A DNA stretch of 64,000 nt from Gammaproteobacteria bacterium. GTDB lineage: Bacteria; Pseudomonadota; Gammaproteobacteria; Pseudomonadales; Pseudohongiellaceae. The notes under the pieces were generated by a model. The model ran no database searches, had not been told where the DNA came from, and was given only the letters and a program-made list of their open reading frames with translations. The stretch covers positions 1-64,000 of the forward strand of contig VYCF01000021.1 of the NCBI GenBank assembly GCA_009844085.1, written 5' to 3'. Shown in pieces: positions 53,714-63,088 of the stretch. Numbering within the stretch: the stretch's first letter is position 1; each line of letters opens with the position of its first letter. The position numbers and the translations under genes are program-made.

Positions 53714-54961
53714 ATGCAAAGTGCAATCGGTGCGCGCCTCAGCGCGATGATGTTTCTGCAATTCTTCATCTGGGGCGCGTGGTACGTGACGATCGGCAAC
53801 TACATGGCGGCGCAGGGGATGGCGGACCTGACGCATTGGCCGTATACGGTCAATCCCGTGGCCGCGATCGTCGCGCCGTTTTTCCTGGGGCTGGTCGCGG
53901 ACCGGTTTTTCGCCACAGAGAGGGTGCTCGGCGCGCTGCATATCGTCGGCGGCCTGATCATGCTGACGGTGCCCCAGGCGACCGGATCGCCCCTGCTGTT
54001 CATATTGCTGCTCCTGCTATACAACATCTGTTACATGCCGACGCTGGGGTTGGCCAACTCGCTCGCATTCCACAACATCAGGAACCAGGAGAAGCAGTTT
54101 CCGCTCATTCGCGTGTTCGGCACGATCGGCTGGATCGTCGCCGGGCTATTCATCGGATTCGTTCTCGGCCAGTTCTCGGGCGACGAATTGCCGGACCGCA
54201 CCCCGCTGCCGCTGTACACCACGGCGATCGCGAGCCTGATCCTCGGCGCCTACAGTTTCACGCTGCCGCATACTCCGCCTCCCGCCGCCGGCGAGAAAGT
54301 GTCCATGAAAAGCATCGTCGGCGTCGACGCGTTCCGGCAACTGGGCAGCCGCGCGTTCTATATCTTCATCGCCTGCTCGATTCTGATCTGCATTCCCCTG
54401 GCGGCGTATTACAACTTCGCGCCGATCTTCGTCGCCAATGCGGTATACGATCAGAACGTGAGCAATGCGGTCGTCGGCCTGTTGCCAAACCCGTCGTCGT
54501 TGATGACTCTCGGCCAGATGTCCGAGGCGGCGTTCATGTTGCTGATGCCGCTGCTGTTCGCGCGTTTCGGCGTGAAGTGGATGCTGGCCATCGGCATGGC
54601 AGCGTGGATTCTGCGCTACCTGCTGTTCGCGCTCGGCGCGCCGGACGCCGTTTTCTGGATGGTGGTTACCGGCATACTGCTACACGGAATCTGCTACGAC
54701 TTCTTTTTCGTCACCGGACAGATCTACGTCGACAAGAAATCGACGCCGGCCGTGCGCGGCCAGGCCCAGGGCTTTCTCGTCCTGGTGACCTACGGAGTCG
54801 GCATGTTCATCGGCGCGCAGATAGCCGGCGCACTTTTCAACGCGTTCCTGGGAGACGAATCGGTATTGACGCTGGCGCGTTGGCAGGATTTCTGGCTGCT
54901 GCCGGCCGGCTTCGCCCTGGTCGTATTCCTGCTGTTCGTGTTCACCTTTCGTGACGAGTGA
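53714..54961 (+). CDS. MFS transporter, NupG/nucleoside:H+ symporter-like
   Basis: A 415-aa, 12-span membrane protein. ATG 53714 follows AGGGAG. The start RLSAMMFLQFFIWGAWYVTIGNYM matches the nucleoside:proton symporter group, and HNIRNQEKQFPLIRVFGTIGWIVAGL is characteristic. In sugar-catabolic loci of this kind it often imports a sugar derivative rather than a nucleoside. It is transcribed away from the GMC gene and followed by an amidohydrolase. Confidence 0.86.
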   Translation: MQSAIGARLSAMMFLQFFIWGAWYVTIGNYMAAQGMADLTHWPYTVNPVAAIVAPFFLGLVADRFFATERVLGALHIVGGLIMLTVPQATGSPLLFILLLLLYNICYMPTLGLANSLAFHNIRNQEKQFPLIRVFGTIGWIVAGLFIGFVLGQFSGDELPDRTPLPLYTTAIASLILGAYSFTLPHTPPPAAGEKVSMKSIVGVDAFRQLGSRAFYIFIACSILICIPLAAYYNFAPIFVANAVYDQNVSNAVVGLLPNPSSLMTLGQMSEAAFMLLMPLLFARFGVKWMLAIGMAAWILRYLLFALGAPDAVFWMVVTGILLHGICYDFFFVTGQIYVDKKSTPAVRGQAQGFLVLVTYGVGMFIGAQIAGALFNAFLGDESVLTLARWQDFWLLPAGFALVVFLLFVFTFRDE

Positions 54962-54977
54962 AATTGAGAGGACACCT

Positions 54978-56360
54978 ATGCCGGGCACATTTGATTCCAT
55001 GCGCATGAAACTGTCGGGGCTGGCCGCGAGCCTGTTGCTGATTTCCGGATTCGTATCGGCCCAGGAATCGGTGCTGATCAGTAATGCGCGGCTTGTGATC
55101 GGCGATGGGTCGGTGATCGAGAGCGGTTCGCTGCTCATCGAGGATGGCGCGATTTCGGCGGTGGGCGATGGCGCGATCAATGCGCCGAATAGCGTTCGCG
55201 TGATCGATGGCAGTGGCAAGACCGTCATTCCGGCCCTGATCGACGGCCACGCGCATCTCGGTTACGAAGCCGCGGGCGTTTGGGGCGGCCATAACTACAC
55301 GCCCGAAACCTTGCGCGAAAACCTCGAACAATACGCCTGGTACGGTTTCGCCGCCGCCTTTTCGGCAGGTTCGGACCCCGATATAATGGCGCAGGAGTTC
55401 CAGCGTACCCAGGGCGAGGCATATCCGGACGCCGCACGGCTGCTGTTCGCCGCGGGCATGGGCCCTGACGGGCAAGGGCCGAACGATACCTTCCTGACTG
55501 AAGTCGTCGAGGTCGAGGAACGCACCGGACAGACCATCCTGCGTGGCCTGACTGGCCCGGAACAGGCAGCGATGCAAGCGCGTGAAGTCGCGGACAGGGG
55601 TATCTCCTTTATCAAGATCTGGGTCGACGACCGCGGCGGCAGCCAGGCGAAGCTGGCGCCCGAGTTGTACCGGCCCCTGATCGCGGAAAGCGAAAGGCTG
55701 GGCGTAAAGGTCTTCGTGCATCATCAATTTCCCGAAGACATGCCGGATCTGCTGGAAGCCGGCGCGGCGGGTTTTCTGCATGGCAGGTTCGGCGATGCGT
55801 ATACCGACGAGATTGCGCAACAAACCGCCGCGGCCGGCGCCTTCGTCATTCCTAATTTGGGCCTTGGGGAATTGCGGCGCGAGGCGATCGGCGACGATCC
55901 TTTCCTGCGGGCGGTGATGCCGGCCGAGGCGGCAAATGCGCTTGCCGGCCCGGATAGTGGAAGGCAGGCAAGCGTGACGCGCGACGCGGGCCGGGAAGCG
56001 AGTCTGAGCGCAAGCCTCGCGCGGCTGCTCGACGCCGGCGTCGATATCGTGCTGGGCACCGACGCCGGCCCATTGCCCGGACATCCTTTCGGCTATAGCG
56101 GACATCGGGAACTCGAGATCTATGTCAGGCTCGGCATGACGCCGATGCAGGCGCTGGTCGCCGCCACGAGCGCCGCCGCGCGGCATCTCGATCTGGACGA
56201 TCTCGGCCTGCTGGCGCCCGGTAACAGCGCGAGCCTGGTCATCCTCTCGGCGAACCCACTGGAAGACATCCGCAATACGCGCAGCATCGAGCGGGTGTTT
56301 CTAGCAGGACGCGAGATCGACCGCGAAGCGATAGCCGCGCGTCTGTCGGCAAGTCCCTAG
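54978..56360 (+). CDS. Exported amidohydrolase (imidazolonepropionase-like)
   Basis: A 460-aa metal-dependent hydrolase from ATG 54978 (GAGAGGA site). A signal peptide (LAASLLLISGFVSAQ) is present. Metal ligands: LIDGHAHLGYEA (His-x-His), ISFIKIWVDD (Lys position), FVHHQFPEDM and GFLHGRFGD (His), and LGTDAGPLPGHP (Asp). Ends with the composite beta-sandwich ASLVILSANPLEDIRNT. It probably cleaves a cyclic amide or dipeptide-like compound in the periplasm. Confidence 0.88.
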   Translation: MPGTFDSMRMKLSGLAASLLLISGFVSAQESVLISNARLVIGDGSVIESGSLLIEDGAISAVGDGAINAPNSVRVIDGSGKTVIPALIDGHAHLGYEAAGVWGGHNYTPETLRENLEQYAWYGFAAAFSAGSDPDIMAQEFQRTQGEAYPDAARLLFAAGMGPDGQGPNDTFLTEVVEVEERTGQTILRGLTGPEQAAMQAREVADRGISFIKIWVDDRGGSQAKLAPELYRPLIAESERLGVKVFVHHQFPEDMPDLLEAGAAGFLHGRFGDAYTDEIAQQTAAAGAFVIPNLGLGELRREAIGDDPFLRAVMPAEAANALAGPDSGRQASVTRDAGREASLSASLARLLDAGVDIVLGTDAGPLPGHPFGYSGHRELEIYVRLGMTPMQALVAATSAAARHLDLDDLGLLAPGNSASLVILSANPLEDIRNTRSIERVFLAGREIDREAIAARLSASP

Positions 56361-56382
56361 CAGGGAAAATTTCGAATTCGGC

Positions 56383-57630
56383 TCAAAACTCGCAGCCGGT
56401 TCTCGGGATCGGCATACGCAAGGTCGTTTCGAGGTCGTCGAGCAATTGGCTTGACGCTTCGATTTGCCCGGCAGCGGCAATGGCGCTCGCCTCGGCGCAG
56501 CCGAGCCATAAGCGGGTGAAGCCGGCGATTCCGGCATGCAGGCTCGGCAGGCCTTTCCGGCTGCCGGGTACGGCGCTGCTCGCTGCGCCCAATTCCACGA
56601 CGTAGTCGCCGCCCACGCCTTTCCAGCCGCCTTTTGACGGCAGGAATCTGCCGATCGGATCGTCGAGATGCAAATTGAATGCGAGCGCCGCACCGGATTG
56701 CGGCAGCGAAGTGCGTTGCAGGCATCCCGCCAGGTCATTGATGCGCGCCTGCCACCAGGCTTCGGCTTCGGCGCCCTTGCGCCATTCCCCTTCCTTCGGC
56801 GTATTGTTTTCGCGCAAGGGGCGGTCGATGAAGTCCTGTAATTGCAGCCCGGCGGGCTCGATCATTTTCACCAGGTGCGCCTGGTCGCCGAATCCTTTCA
56901 GCAGGGCGAGCAATTCCCGCAATTGTTCCGGTTCGCGCCAGGCGATCTTGACCAGCACGAAAGGGCCGTTCTCGTCTTTCATTTCTCCCCAGACGAAGTG
57001 GGTCAGTTCGCCCCCGGCGTCGCGATATCCCAGGCCGAGGGGGTTTTCGGTCCAGCCCATGTCGGCCCGCACATGGGCATGGCTCTGAATGCAGACGCCG
57101 CCATGCCGCAGCGCGCGCTTGCACATGGCGCGATGCACATCCTCGCTGTCTTCGATAGTGATTCGAACCGGAATTCCCGCCCTGGCATCGACGTCCAGGT
57201 TCGAGGGGTCGAAGCTCCAGCGCAGTTCACTGGGCCCGTTGCCGAAGCCGAGGCGGGTGTAGAAGCCTTGCTCGAACATGCCCAGCGCCGAGACCATCAT
57301 TCCCGCCTCGGCGTCCTGTTGCACCAGGCCCGCCGTGGCGCGCGAAGCGAGGCCGGCGCGGCGTCCGCGCGGGCTCGTGGTTACCGCCGCGACAATGCCG
57401 AGCGGAATGTCCTCGCGCAAATGGCGAATCGAGGCAGGACTCGAAATCGTCACGCATTCCGCATCGCCGTCGAGCTCCCCCACCAGCGCCCTAGAGCCGC
57501 CAAGCATGCCGCGCAAGTGAGCGGCGTCGTTTTCGTCGCCACGGTCGATCCAGCGGGTTTCCTCCCAGATGCGGATGACCGCCTTCTCGTCCTTCTCGCT
57601 GTCGTAAGGCCGAATTATCGTGTTTGTCAT
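56383..57630 (-). CDS. Eis-like GNAT acetyltransferase with SCP2-type C-terminal domain
   Basis: A 415-aa protein with two GNAT folds and a C-terminal lipid-carrier-like domain. RHLREDIPLGIVAAVTTSPRGRRAGLASRATAGL contains the acetyl-CoA pyrophosphate loop (R/Q-x-x-G-x-A). Eis proteins acetylate amines such as aminoglycosides or polyamines. It overlaps the hipA stop at ATGA and so is the third gene of a hipB-hipA-GNAT unit, which is unusual. Confidence 0.83.
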   Translation of the reverse strand: MTNTIIRPYDSEKDEKAVIRIWEETRWIDRGDENDAAHLRGMLGGSRALVGELDGDAECVTISSPASIRHLREDIPLGIVAAVTTSPRGRRAGLASRATAGLVQQDAEAGMMVSALGMFEQGFYTRLGFGNGPSELRWSFDPSNLDVDARAGIPVRITIEDSEDVHRAMCKRALRHGGVCIQSHAHVRADMGWTENPLGLGYRDAGGELTHFVWGEMKDENGPFVLVKIAWREPEQLRELLALLKGFGDQAHLVKMIEPAGLQLQDFIDRPLRENNTPKEGEWRKGAEAEAWWQARINDLAGCLQRTSLPQSGAALAFNLHLDDPIGRFLPSKGGWKGVGGDYVVELGAASSAVPGSRKGLPSLHAGIAGFTRLWLGCAEASAIAAAGQIEASSQLLDDLETTLRMPIPRTGCEF

Positions 57631-58868
57631 CTACTCATTCTCCGACCTACCAATTCCATCTCCAGCTCGGAAACGCCCGCTCCGGCAGCCGTATCCGGCC
57701 ATGACGCGATTGCCGCCCGTACCTGTTCGGCGCATCGGGCAACCGAAGTCTTGCTCAGGCCAAACACCTTTCCCAGCCTCACAACCTCGGCAGCTTCCGG
57801 CGGGTTCGGCTGATATCCGAACCCGGCAGCATGATACTCGCCCAAGACAAGCGAAGGAACCAGATCATAAGCGGGGGACAGGCGATAGCCCTCGCCCTGA
57901 TGAATCAGGCTGAAGTTGCGCTCATGGTCGTCGGTATTGTTGATGCCGCGGTTGAACAGCATCAGCTTGAGTAACTGTTCGAAATCCGTTTCCGGATCGA
58001 CCGAGTAACGCGACAACAGGTTATGAATATCGTCGTATCGAAAAGATTGCCCCGGGTCTTGTTGCGTATTCGGATCCTTCAGCAGACCGTTCACGGAAAT
58101 AAGGTGATTGCGGCTCCCGTCCGGTCCAATGTCGAACCGGTCGAGCAGCAGGGCCTCCCGTCCGTTTATCCCGCTCTCGACCCTGCCGCCTGCCGCATCA
58201 ATGCCTGCCGCCGCGGCCATCCTGAGGCAGGCCAGTTCAATCCGGGCATGGTTGAACCGGTCGGCGTCTCGATTGAACTTCGCCAGATAACAGCCGTTGT
58301 TGTCGTAAAACAATGCCTTTGGTCTGGCGCCGCCGACGCCTCCGCTGCCTCCGTTTCCCAGGTAGGCCAGTTCGAACTGTTCCACACTGTTCGGCACGAA
58401 GCTGTCGTCGTCTATTCGCCGGGATAATTCTTCGGCTCTGGCCAAGTCATCGAGAGGATAGCCGCGGGCGAAATCCGGCGCCTGACCTTCCGGAATCAAT
58501 TGCAGACACCCGATCCTGCTTGCGCCCATCAAACCCAGCATTTCAATCGCACTGTTCGCGTTCAGCCGCTTTCGGTTCTTCGCCTGCGCGAATCGGGCCA
58601 GCACCTTGCGCCCCCAGACGTCGGGCAGGTAGTCGTCAATCAGGGCCGGCGCTCCGTGCAGACAATCGAGAGTAATTTCCGCTTGGCCGAGCGGCAGTTG
58701 CGCCGGATCCAGCGGAAAGGACGCGGGTAGCGCAGACCAGGAAGGATCGTAACGGAACGCGAAACGCGTCAGCCGGCCATCGGTCTCTTCCAATACGCAT
58801 TCGGCCGCCTTGCGGACTCCCGCCATCGGCGGATTCAGGTAGATATCGTAGCGGGCGCGCTCAATCAT
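57627..58868 (-). CDS. hipA: HipA-like serine/threonine kinase toxin (second module)
   Basis: A 413-aa HipA-family kinase; ATG 58868 lies within the end of hipB. Active-site landmarks are intact: FNRGINNTDDHERNFSLI (catalytic Asp, Asn) and LSPAYDLVPS (metal Asp). YLAKFNRDADRFNHARIE carries the ATP Lys, and GNGGSGGVGGARPKA is the Gly-rich P-loop-like/serine loop. Not closely similar to the hipA at 24299; order here is the normal hipB then hipA. Confidence 0.88.
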   Translation of the reverse strand: MIERARYDIYLNPPMAGVRKAAECVLEETDGRLTRFAFRYDPSWSALPASFPLDPAQLPLGQAEITLDCLHGAPALIDDYLPDVWGRKVLARFAQAKNRKRLNANSAIEMLGLMGASRIGCLQLIPEGQAPDFARGYPLDDLARAEELSRRIDDDSFVPNSVEQFELAYLGNGGSGGVGGARPKALFYDNNGCYLAKFNRDADRFNHARIELACLRMAAAAGIDAAGGRVESGINGREALLLDRFDIGPDGSRNHLISVNGLLKDPNTQQDPGQSFRYDDIHNLLSRYSVDPETDFEQLLKLMLFNRGINNTDDHERNFSLIHQGEGYRLSPAYDLVPSLVLGEYHAAGFGYQPNPPEAAEVVRLGKVFGLSKTSVARCAEQVRAAIASWPDTAAGAGVSELEMELVGRRMSR

Positions 58869-59097
58869 CAAACAGGCTCCGCGGCAAGCGCAGCAGTTGC
58901 TCGAATTCCCGCTCCAGGCCCAGCAATCTGCTGGCCCGGTAGTACTTCTCCATGGAAACCGAGAGGTCGCCTTGTTCCATCTTTTGCAGTGTGGCGCGGC
59001 TCACGCCGATACGAAGCGCAAAGCGCGCCAAGTTGTCCGCGGGGAAGCGGCGCTTGCGGGAATCCTTCAGATTCCGGCCGAGCTGTGCAAGCTTCAT
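58861..59097 (-). CDS. hipB: HipB-like XRE antitoxin/regulator (second module)
   Basis: A 78-aa protein from ATG 59097; a longer frame exists but its extra part lies over the operator. The helix-turn-helix is NLARFALRIGVSRATLQKMEQGDLSVSMEKYYRA. It overlaps hipA by 8 nt. An AT-rich palindrome (59103-59132) lies immediately upstream and is probably its binding site, giving autorepression. Confidence 0.86.
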   Translation of the reverse strand: MKLAQLGRNLKDSRKRRFPADNLARFALRIGVSRATLQKMEQGDLSVSMEKYYRASRLLGLEREFEQLLRLPRSLFDD

Positions 59098-59102
59098 GCG
59101 CA

Positions 59103-59132
59103 ATATATTTACTAAAATATTGGTAAATATAT
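59103..59132. promoter_or_regulatory. Operator palindrome of the hipBA-GNAT operon
   Basis: ATATATTTAC and GTAAATATAT are perfect 10-bp inverted arms around a 10-bp AT-rich spacer, ending 6 nt before the hipB ATG. A very AT-rich patch in an otherwise GC-rich region. Confidence 0.7.
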
Positions 59133-59219
59133 CGAAAAAAGGCCAAATAGACAATTATTCTGGTATTTTTTCCTTCAGTTGACGCATTTCAGGGCCGGGC
59201 GCGAATGCTGGTTCCAGGC

Positions 59220-60527
59220 TCAATTGGGCCGAAATGTTATTCCGCAAATCCACGCTCCGCCCAGCACGAGCGCCACGATTCCCGTATTGGCCGGAGACAG
59301 CGGATTGCCGTCGATGCCGAACAGGGCGGTGAAACTGATGCCCAATCCCACCAGCGCCGCCCCGGGCAACTGGCGCCAGAGCGAAGGCGCCGGCGCATCG
59401 GCCGGCCGCGACATTCTTTCCAGCGGCGACAGACCGATCGCGGCGGGCAGGAGCAGCAGGGCGGGGATCGCGACCCAGGGAATGCGAATCCACCACCAGC
59501 CTGCGCTGCCCGGTTCCATGCCCAGGCCGAGGCCGCCGGCGAGCCAGGAAGCGCCGAGCAACAGCAGCAGAATGCTCATGTGCCAGAGATAAAGCGTCAT
59601 GATCATGCTGTTGATCAGGACCGTGGCGGCCCAGAAGCGCAGGTTTTCGAGCAGGCGCCGCATGGGTCGCTCGACGGCGAGCAGCACGCCGAACTGAACC
59701 ATTCCCAGCATCGCCAGCGTCAACTTGGGCGGCAGCGAATTGCTCGGGCCTTCCCCCGGCGATCCCGCCATGGCTATCGGATACGGACCCCAGACCACGG
59801 CCAGCGCCAGCGCGATCAATGCGGCCGCTGCGATCGCCAGCAGCACCGGAGGACTGCCTTGGCGGCCGTCGCGCCAGGCGAATCCGAGATGATGCACAGC
59901 CAGCCAGATCCAGAAGTAATTACTCCAGCCGGGCAATTGCCAGTCGAACCCGAAAAACGCGATATCGGTCGCTGCGGCCAGTGCCAGGTATGCCAGCAGG
60001 GACCAGTATCCCCAGCGCCGCCAGGCGGCATGGCTCGGCGGCGCCAGGATCACGATCATGGTGTAGATGGCGAGGAACCAGGTAGGCAGCAGCGCCGTGC
60101 GCGTGATGAATTGAATCGATTCCGAGCTCGTGCCTCCCGCAAACAGCAGAACCGCGATCACGGCCCAGACGAGCACGAGCAGCAACATCGGCCGCAGCAG
60201 CCGATGCAGGCGCGTGGCGAGCCATGCGCCATAACCGATTCCCCTTGCCGCCGCCGACTCCAGCGAAACCGCGTTGGCGTAGCCGCCGACCATGAAGAAA
60301 ACCGGCATCACCTGGAAGAGCCAGGTAAGCCATTCGGTCCACGGCACGATTTCCAGGGCCAGCATCGGCGCATAGCTGCCGGTTTGCGGATCGACAAAGG
60401 CGCCGGTGATCAGCCAGTGGCCCGAAATGACGAACAGGATGGAAAACGCCCGCAGAAAATCGACGTATCGATTTCTTTCCGCGGGCGTGTTGGCTGCCAG
60501 TTCGAGCGTTTGACTCCAGATTTTCAA
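59220..60527 (-). CDS. Acyltransferase-3 family membrane protein
   Basis: A 435-aa polytopic protein. NRYVDFLRAFSILFVISGHWLI is the conserved start with the Arg and His of the acyltransferase-3 family; about ten spans follow. It O-acylates surface sugars or lipids. Its start overlaps the PQQ dehydrogenase stop (ATGA), so it is part of that operon, though a biochemical link is unclear. Confidence 0.86.
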   Translation of the reverse strand: MKIWSQTLELAANTPAERNRYVDFLRAFSILFVISGHWLITGAFVDPQTGSYAPMLALEIVPWTEWLTWLFQVMPVFFMVGGYANAVSLESAAARGIGYGAWLATRLHRLLRPMLLLVLVWAVIAVLLFAGGTSSESIQFITRTALLPTWFLAIYTMIVILAPPSHAAWRRWGYWSLLAYLALAAATDIAFFGFDWQLPGWSNYFWIWLAVHHLGFAWRDGRQGSPPVLLAIAAAALIALALAVVWGPYPIAMAGSPGEGPSNSLPPKLTLAMLGMVQFGVLLAVERPMRRLLENLRFWAATVLINSMIMTLYLWHMSILLLLLGASWLAGGLGLGMEPGSAGWWWIRIPWVAIPALLLLPAAIGLSPLERMSRPADAPAPSLWRQLPGAALVGLGISFTALFGIDGNPLSPANTGIVALVLGGAWICGITFRPN

Positions 60528-62158
60528 TCGCGCAGGCCGAAGGTGAAGACCACGTTACCCGACGCGATGGTGACAAACTGCTCGCCGTCCACCTCGAAGG
60601 TCATGGGCGCGGCATGGACTCTGCGGCTAAGCGACACGTTCCACAACTCCTCGCCGGTTTCGGCGTCGAGGGCGTAGAAAAAGCCGTCGGCGCTGCCGCT
60701 GAACAGCAAGCCGCCGGCCGTGGTCGTAATGCCCGCCGAAGACCTCGGCATGATCGGAAATTCCCAGACGATATCGATCGTGGTCGGATCGATCGCGCGA
60801 ATGGAACTGTAGAAGGCGTCCATGGGCTGGGTATAACGTCCGCCGCCGCCGGTGTAGCGTTCGCCTTCCTCGTAGTCTTCGTCGCGCTTGAAGAACTCCT
60901 GTTCGCCGTCGAAGGAAGTGACGTAGAAGAGGCCGGTGTCCGGACTGTAGGCCGGCGAATACCAGTTGGTGGCGCCGACGATCGGCGGCGAAACCATCAC
61001 GCCTTCGTAGGTTGGCGCCATGCCGGGCACGCGGATCGGCCGTCCGTTCGGGTCGAGTCCGGAAGCCCAGGTCACGGAGGCGAAGGTATCGCCGTCGAGA
61101 AATTCGCCGGTGGCGCGGTCGAGGTTGTAGAAGAAGCCGTTGCGATTGGCCCAGAGCATCAGTTCCCGCATCTCTCCGCCGTACTCGATGTCGGCGAGGA
61201 TGGGAATCTGGATCGCGTCGTAGTCGTGCACGTCGTGGGGCGTGAACTGGAAATGCCATTCGATCTCGCCGGTGTCGCCGTTGAGCGCGAGCACCGAATC
61301 CGAATAGAGGTTGTCCCCCAGTCGCACGTCGCCATTCCAGTCCGGGCCCGGATTGCCGGTGCCCCAATAGATCTGGTTCAGTTCGGCGTCGTAGGAGCCG
61401 GTGATCCAGGTGGCTGAGCCTCCGTACCGCCAGGAATCGCCCAGCCAGGTGTCGTTGCCGAACTCGCCCGGGCCGGGAATCGTGTAGGTGCGCCAGATCA
61501 GTTCGCCGGTTTCCGGATCGTAGGCGTCGATGAAGCCGCGGATGCCGAATTCGCCGCCGGCGATGCCGGTGACGACCTTGTCCTTGACGATCAGCGGGGC
61601 GGCGGTCTTGCTGTAGCCGGAAGAGTATTCGGCGACTTCGGTATTCCACAGCAGGTTTCCGGTGCGCGCGTCGATCGCCACCAGGTGGGCGTCGAGAGTG
61701 CTCATGAAAAGGGTTTCGCCGAGAATCGCGACGCCGCGGTTGTTGCGGCCGCAGCAGATGCGCAGGTCTTCGGGCAAGTCATGGTCGTAGCGCCAGTAGA
61801 CGCCGCCGGTGCGAGCGTCCACCGCGGTGACGTTGCTCGGCGCCTCGGTGATGAACATGATGCCGTCGACTACCAGCGGCACGGTTTCGGCGCGGTCGAT
61901 CACCGGAATCTGGTACGCCCATTTCATTTCCAGTTCGGTGACGTTTTCGGTATTGATCTGGTCGAGCCGGCTGTAGCGCTTGCTGTCGAGCGTGCCGGAA
62001 TACATCAGCCAGTTCTCCGGCTCGTCGGCCGCGTTGACGAGCCGCTCCCAGGTGATGGGCGTGAAAGCCGGCGTGATGACGGTCTGGAATTGCTGTTCCT
62101 GGGCCTGGACGAGCGCGCCGGAAAGCAGAATCGCAAATAACAGGGAAAGGCGTTTCAT
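60524..62158 (-). CDS. PQQ-dependent alcohol dehydrogenase, lanthanide-type active site
   Basis: A 544-aa quinoprotein from ATG 62158 with a signal peptide (LLFAILLSGALVQAQ). Eight-bladed propeller with the vicinal cysteines C135-C136 (ICCGRNNRG). Metal ligands: Glu204 region (GGEFG), Asn269 (TGNP), catalytic Asp312 and Asp314 in TPHDVHDYDA. The extra Asp two residues after the catalytic one is the mark of XoxF/ExaF-type lanthanide enzymes; calcium MxaF has Ala there. It oxidises alcohols in the periplasm and donates electrons to the cytochrome c gene 2 nt upstream. Confidence 0.88.
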   Translation of the reverse strand: MKRLSLLFAILLSGALVQAQEQQFQTVITPAFTPITWERLVNAADEPENWLMYSGTLDSKRYSRLDQINTENVTELEMKWAYQIPVIDRAETVPLVVDGIMFITEAPSNVTAVDARTGGVYWRYDHDLPEDLRICCGRNNRGVAILGETLFMSTLDAHLVAIDARTGNLLWNTEVAEYSSGYSKTAAPLIVKDKVVTGIAGGEFGIRGFIDAYDPETGELIWRTYTIPGPGEFGNDTWLGDSWRYGGSATWITGSYDAELNQIYWGTGNPGPDWNGDVRLGDNLYSDSVLALNGDTGEIEWHFQFTPHDVHDYDAIQIPILADIEYGGEMRELMLWANRNGFFYNLDRATGEFLDGDTFASVTWASGLDPNGRPIRVPGMAPTYEGVMVSPPIVGATNWYSPAYSPDTGLFYVTSFDGEQEFFKRDEDYEEGERYTGGGGRYTQPMDAFYSSIRAIDPTTIDIVWEFPIMPRSSAGITTTAGGLLFSGSADGFFYALDAETGEELWNVSLSRRVHAAPMTFEVDGEQFVTIASGNVVFTFGLRD

Positions 62159-62160
62159 GG

Positions 62161-62976
62161 TCAGATTTCCTCCCGTCGCAAGGAGAACAGGTACGCCACG
62201 AGGTCGTCCAGTTCGCTTTCCGACAATGATTGGGCATAACTCGGCATGGTGGATTCTTCGATGCGCTCGTAGGACTGCAGGTCGTCCTTGTGGAAGGACC
62301 ACAGGTTTTCGTCGTCGTCCATGATGCGCAGCGAGAAGCTGTCCTCGCTCATGCGATAGCCTTCCCTGGTCACGCCGTCGGGTCCGGTGATACGCAATCT
62401 CCACCAGCGCGGCGCGACGTCTTCCTGGGGATTGATCATGTCCGCCAGCAGGTCATCGGGCGAGCGATTCTCGCCAATGCGGGACAGATCGGGTCCGAAA
62501 CGCGCGCCGCGGCCGCTTACCATGTGGCAGTCGGCGCAGTCGCTGCCGCTCCAGAACAGATCGCTGCCCGATTCGGCGTCACCCGCGAGCACCACCGAAC
62601 CCGGGTCGTAACGCAGCGAATCGAGATAGGCCACCAACTGCCAGACCTGCGGGTCCGGCACATTCTCCGGCACCGGCAGCATTGCCGTGCCAGGAATGCC
62701 GTCGCGAATAATGTTGAAGATGGCGACGTCGGTGCTGCCCCGAGTTAGCCGGCCGGTCAGATCCGGCCCCCCGGCTTCGTCGTTCCCGGTGGCGTCAAAG
62801 CCGTGGCAGCGCCCGCATTGCCGTTCGAAATACCGTTCGCCCAGCCGAATGTCGACCAACGTGTCGTACAGATTGCCGGCGTCTTCGGCCAGTGCGCGGG
62901 GGATCAGCAACATCGAAAGCGCACAGGCGGCGCCCGCCAGCAACCACCCGCCGTGGAATCCCGAAAGCTTGCTCAT
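62161..62976 (-). CDS. Periplasmic diheme cytochrome c
   Basis: A 271-aa secreted protein: signal peptide ending RALAE. Two heme sites, C54-x2-C57-H58 (CGRCH) and C147-x2-C150-H151 (CADCH). The second domain carries an insert with PQEDVAPRWWRLRITGPDG, seen in the cytochrome subunits of PQQ dehydrogenases. It lies directly before the PQQ dehydrogenase gene and is its likely electron acceptor. Confidence 0.9.
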   Translation of the reverse strand: MSKLSGFHGGWLLAGAACALSMLLIPRALAEDAGNLYDTLVDIRLGERYFERQCGRCHGFDATGNDEAGGPDLTGRLTRGSTDVAIFNIIRDGIPGTAMLPVPENVPDPQVWQLVAYLDSLRYDPGSVVLAGDAESGSDLFWSGSDCADCHMVSGRGARFGPDLSRIGENRSPDDLLADMINPQEDVAPRWWRLRITGPDGVTREGYRMSEDSFSLRIMDDDENLWSFHKDDLQSYERIEESTMPSYAQSLSESELDDLVAYLFSLRREEI

Positions 62977-63088
62977 GGCGACTCCTCGTGAAAATGCGGG
63001 GGTTAGTGTATCACCGACTCTTCAGGTTGCAATTGGCGAAAAAGTTGTTGAATACGATGGATCGTATCGGATTGCGCATTCGGACGGT

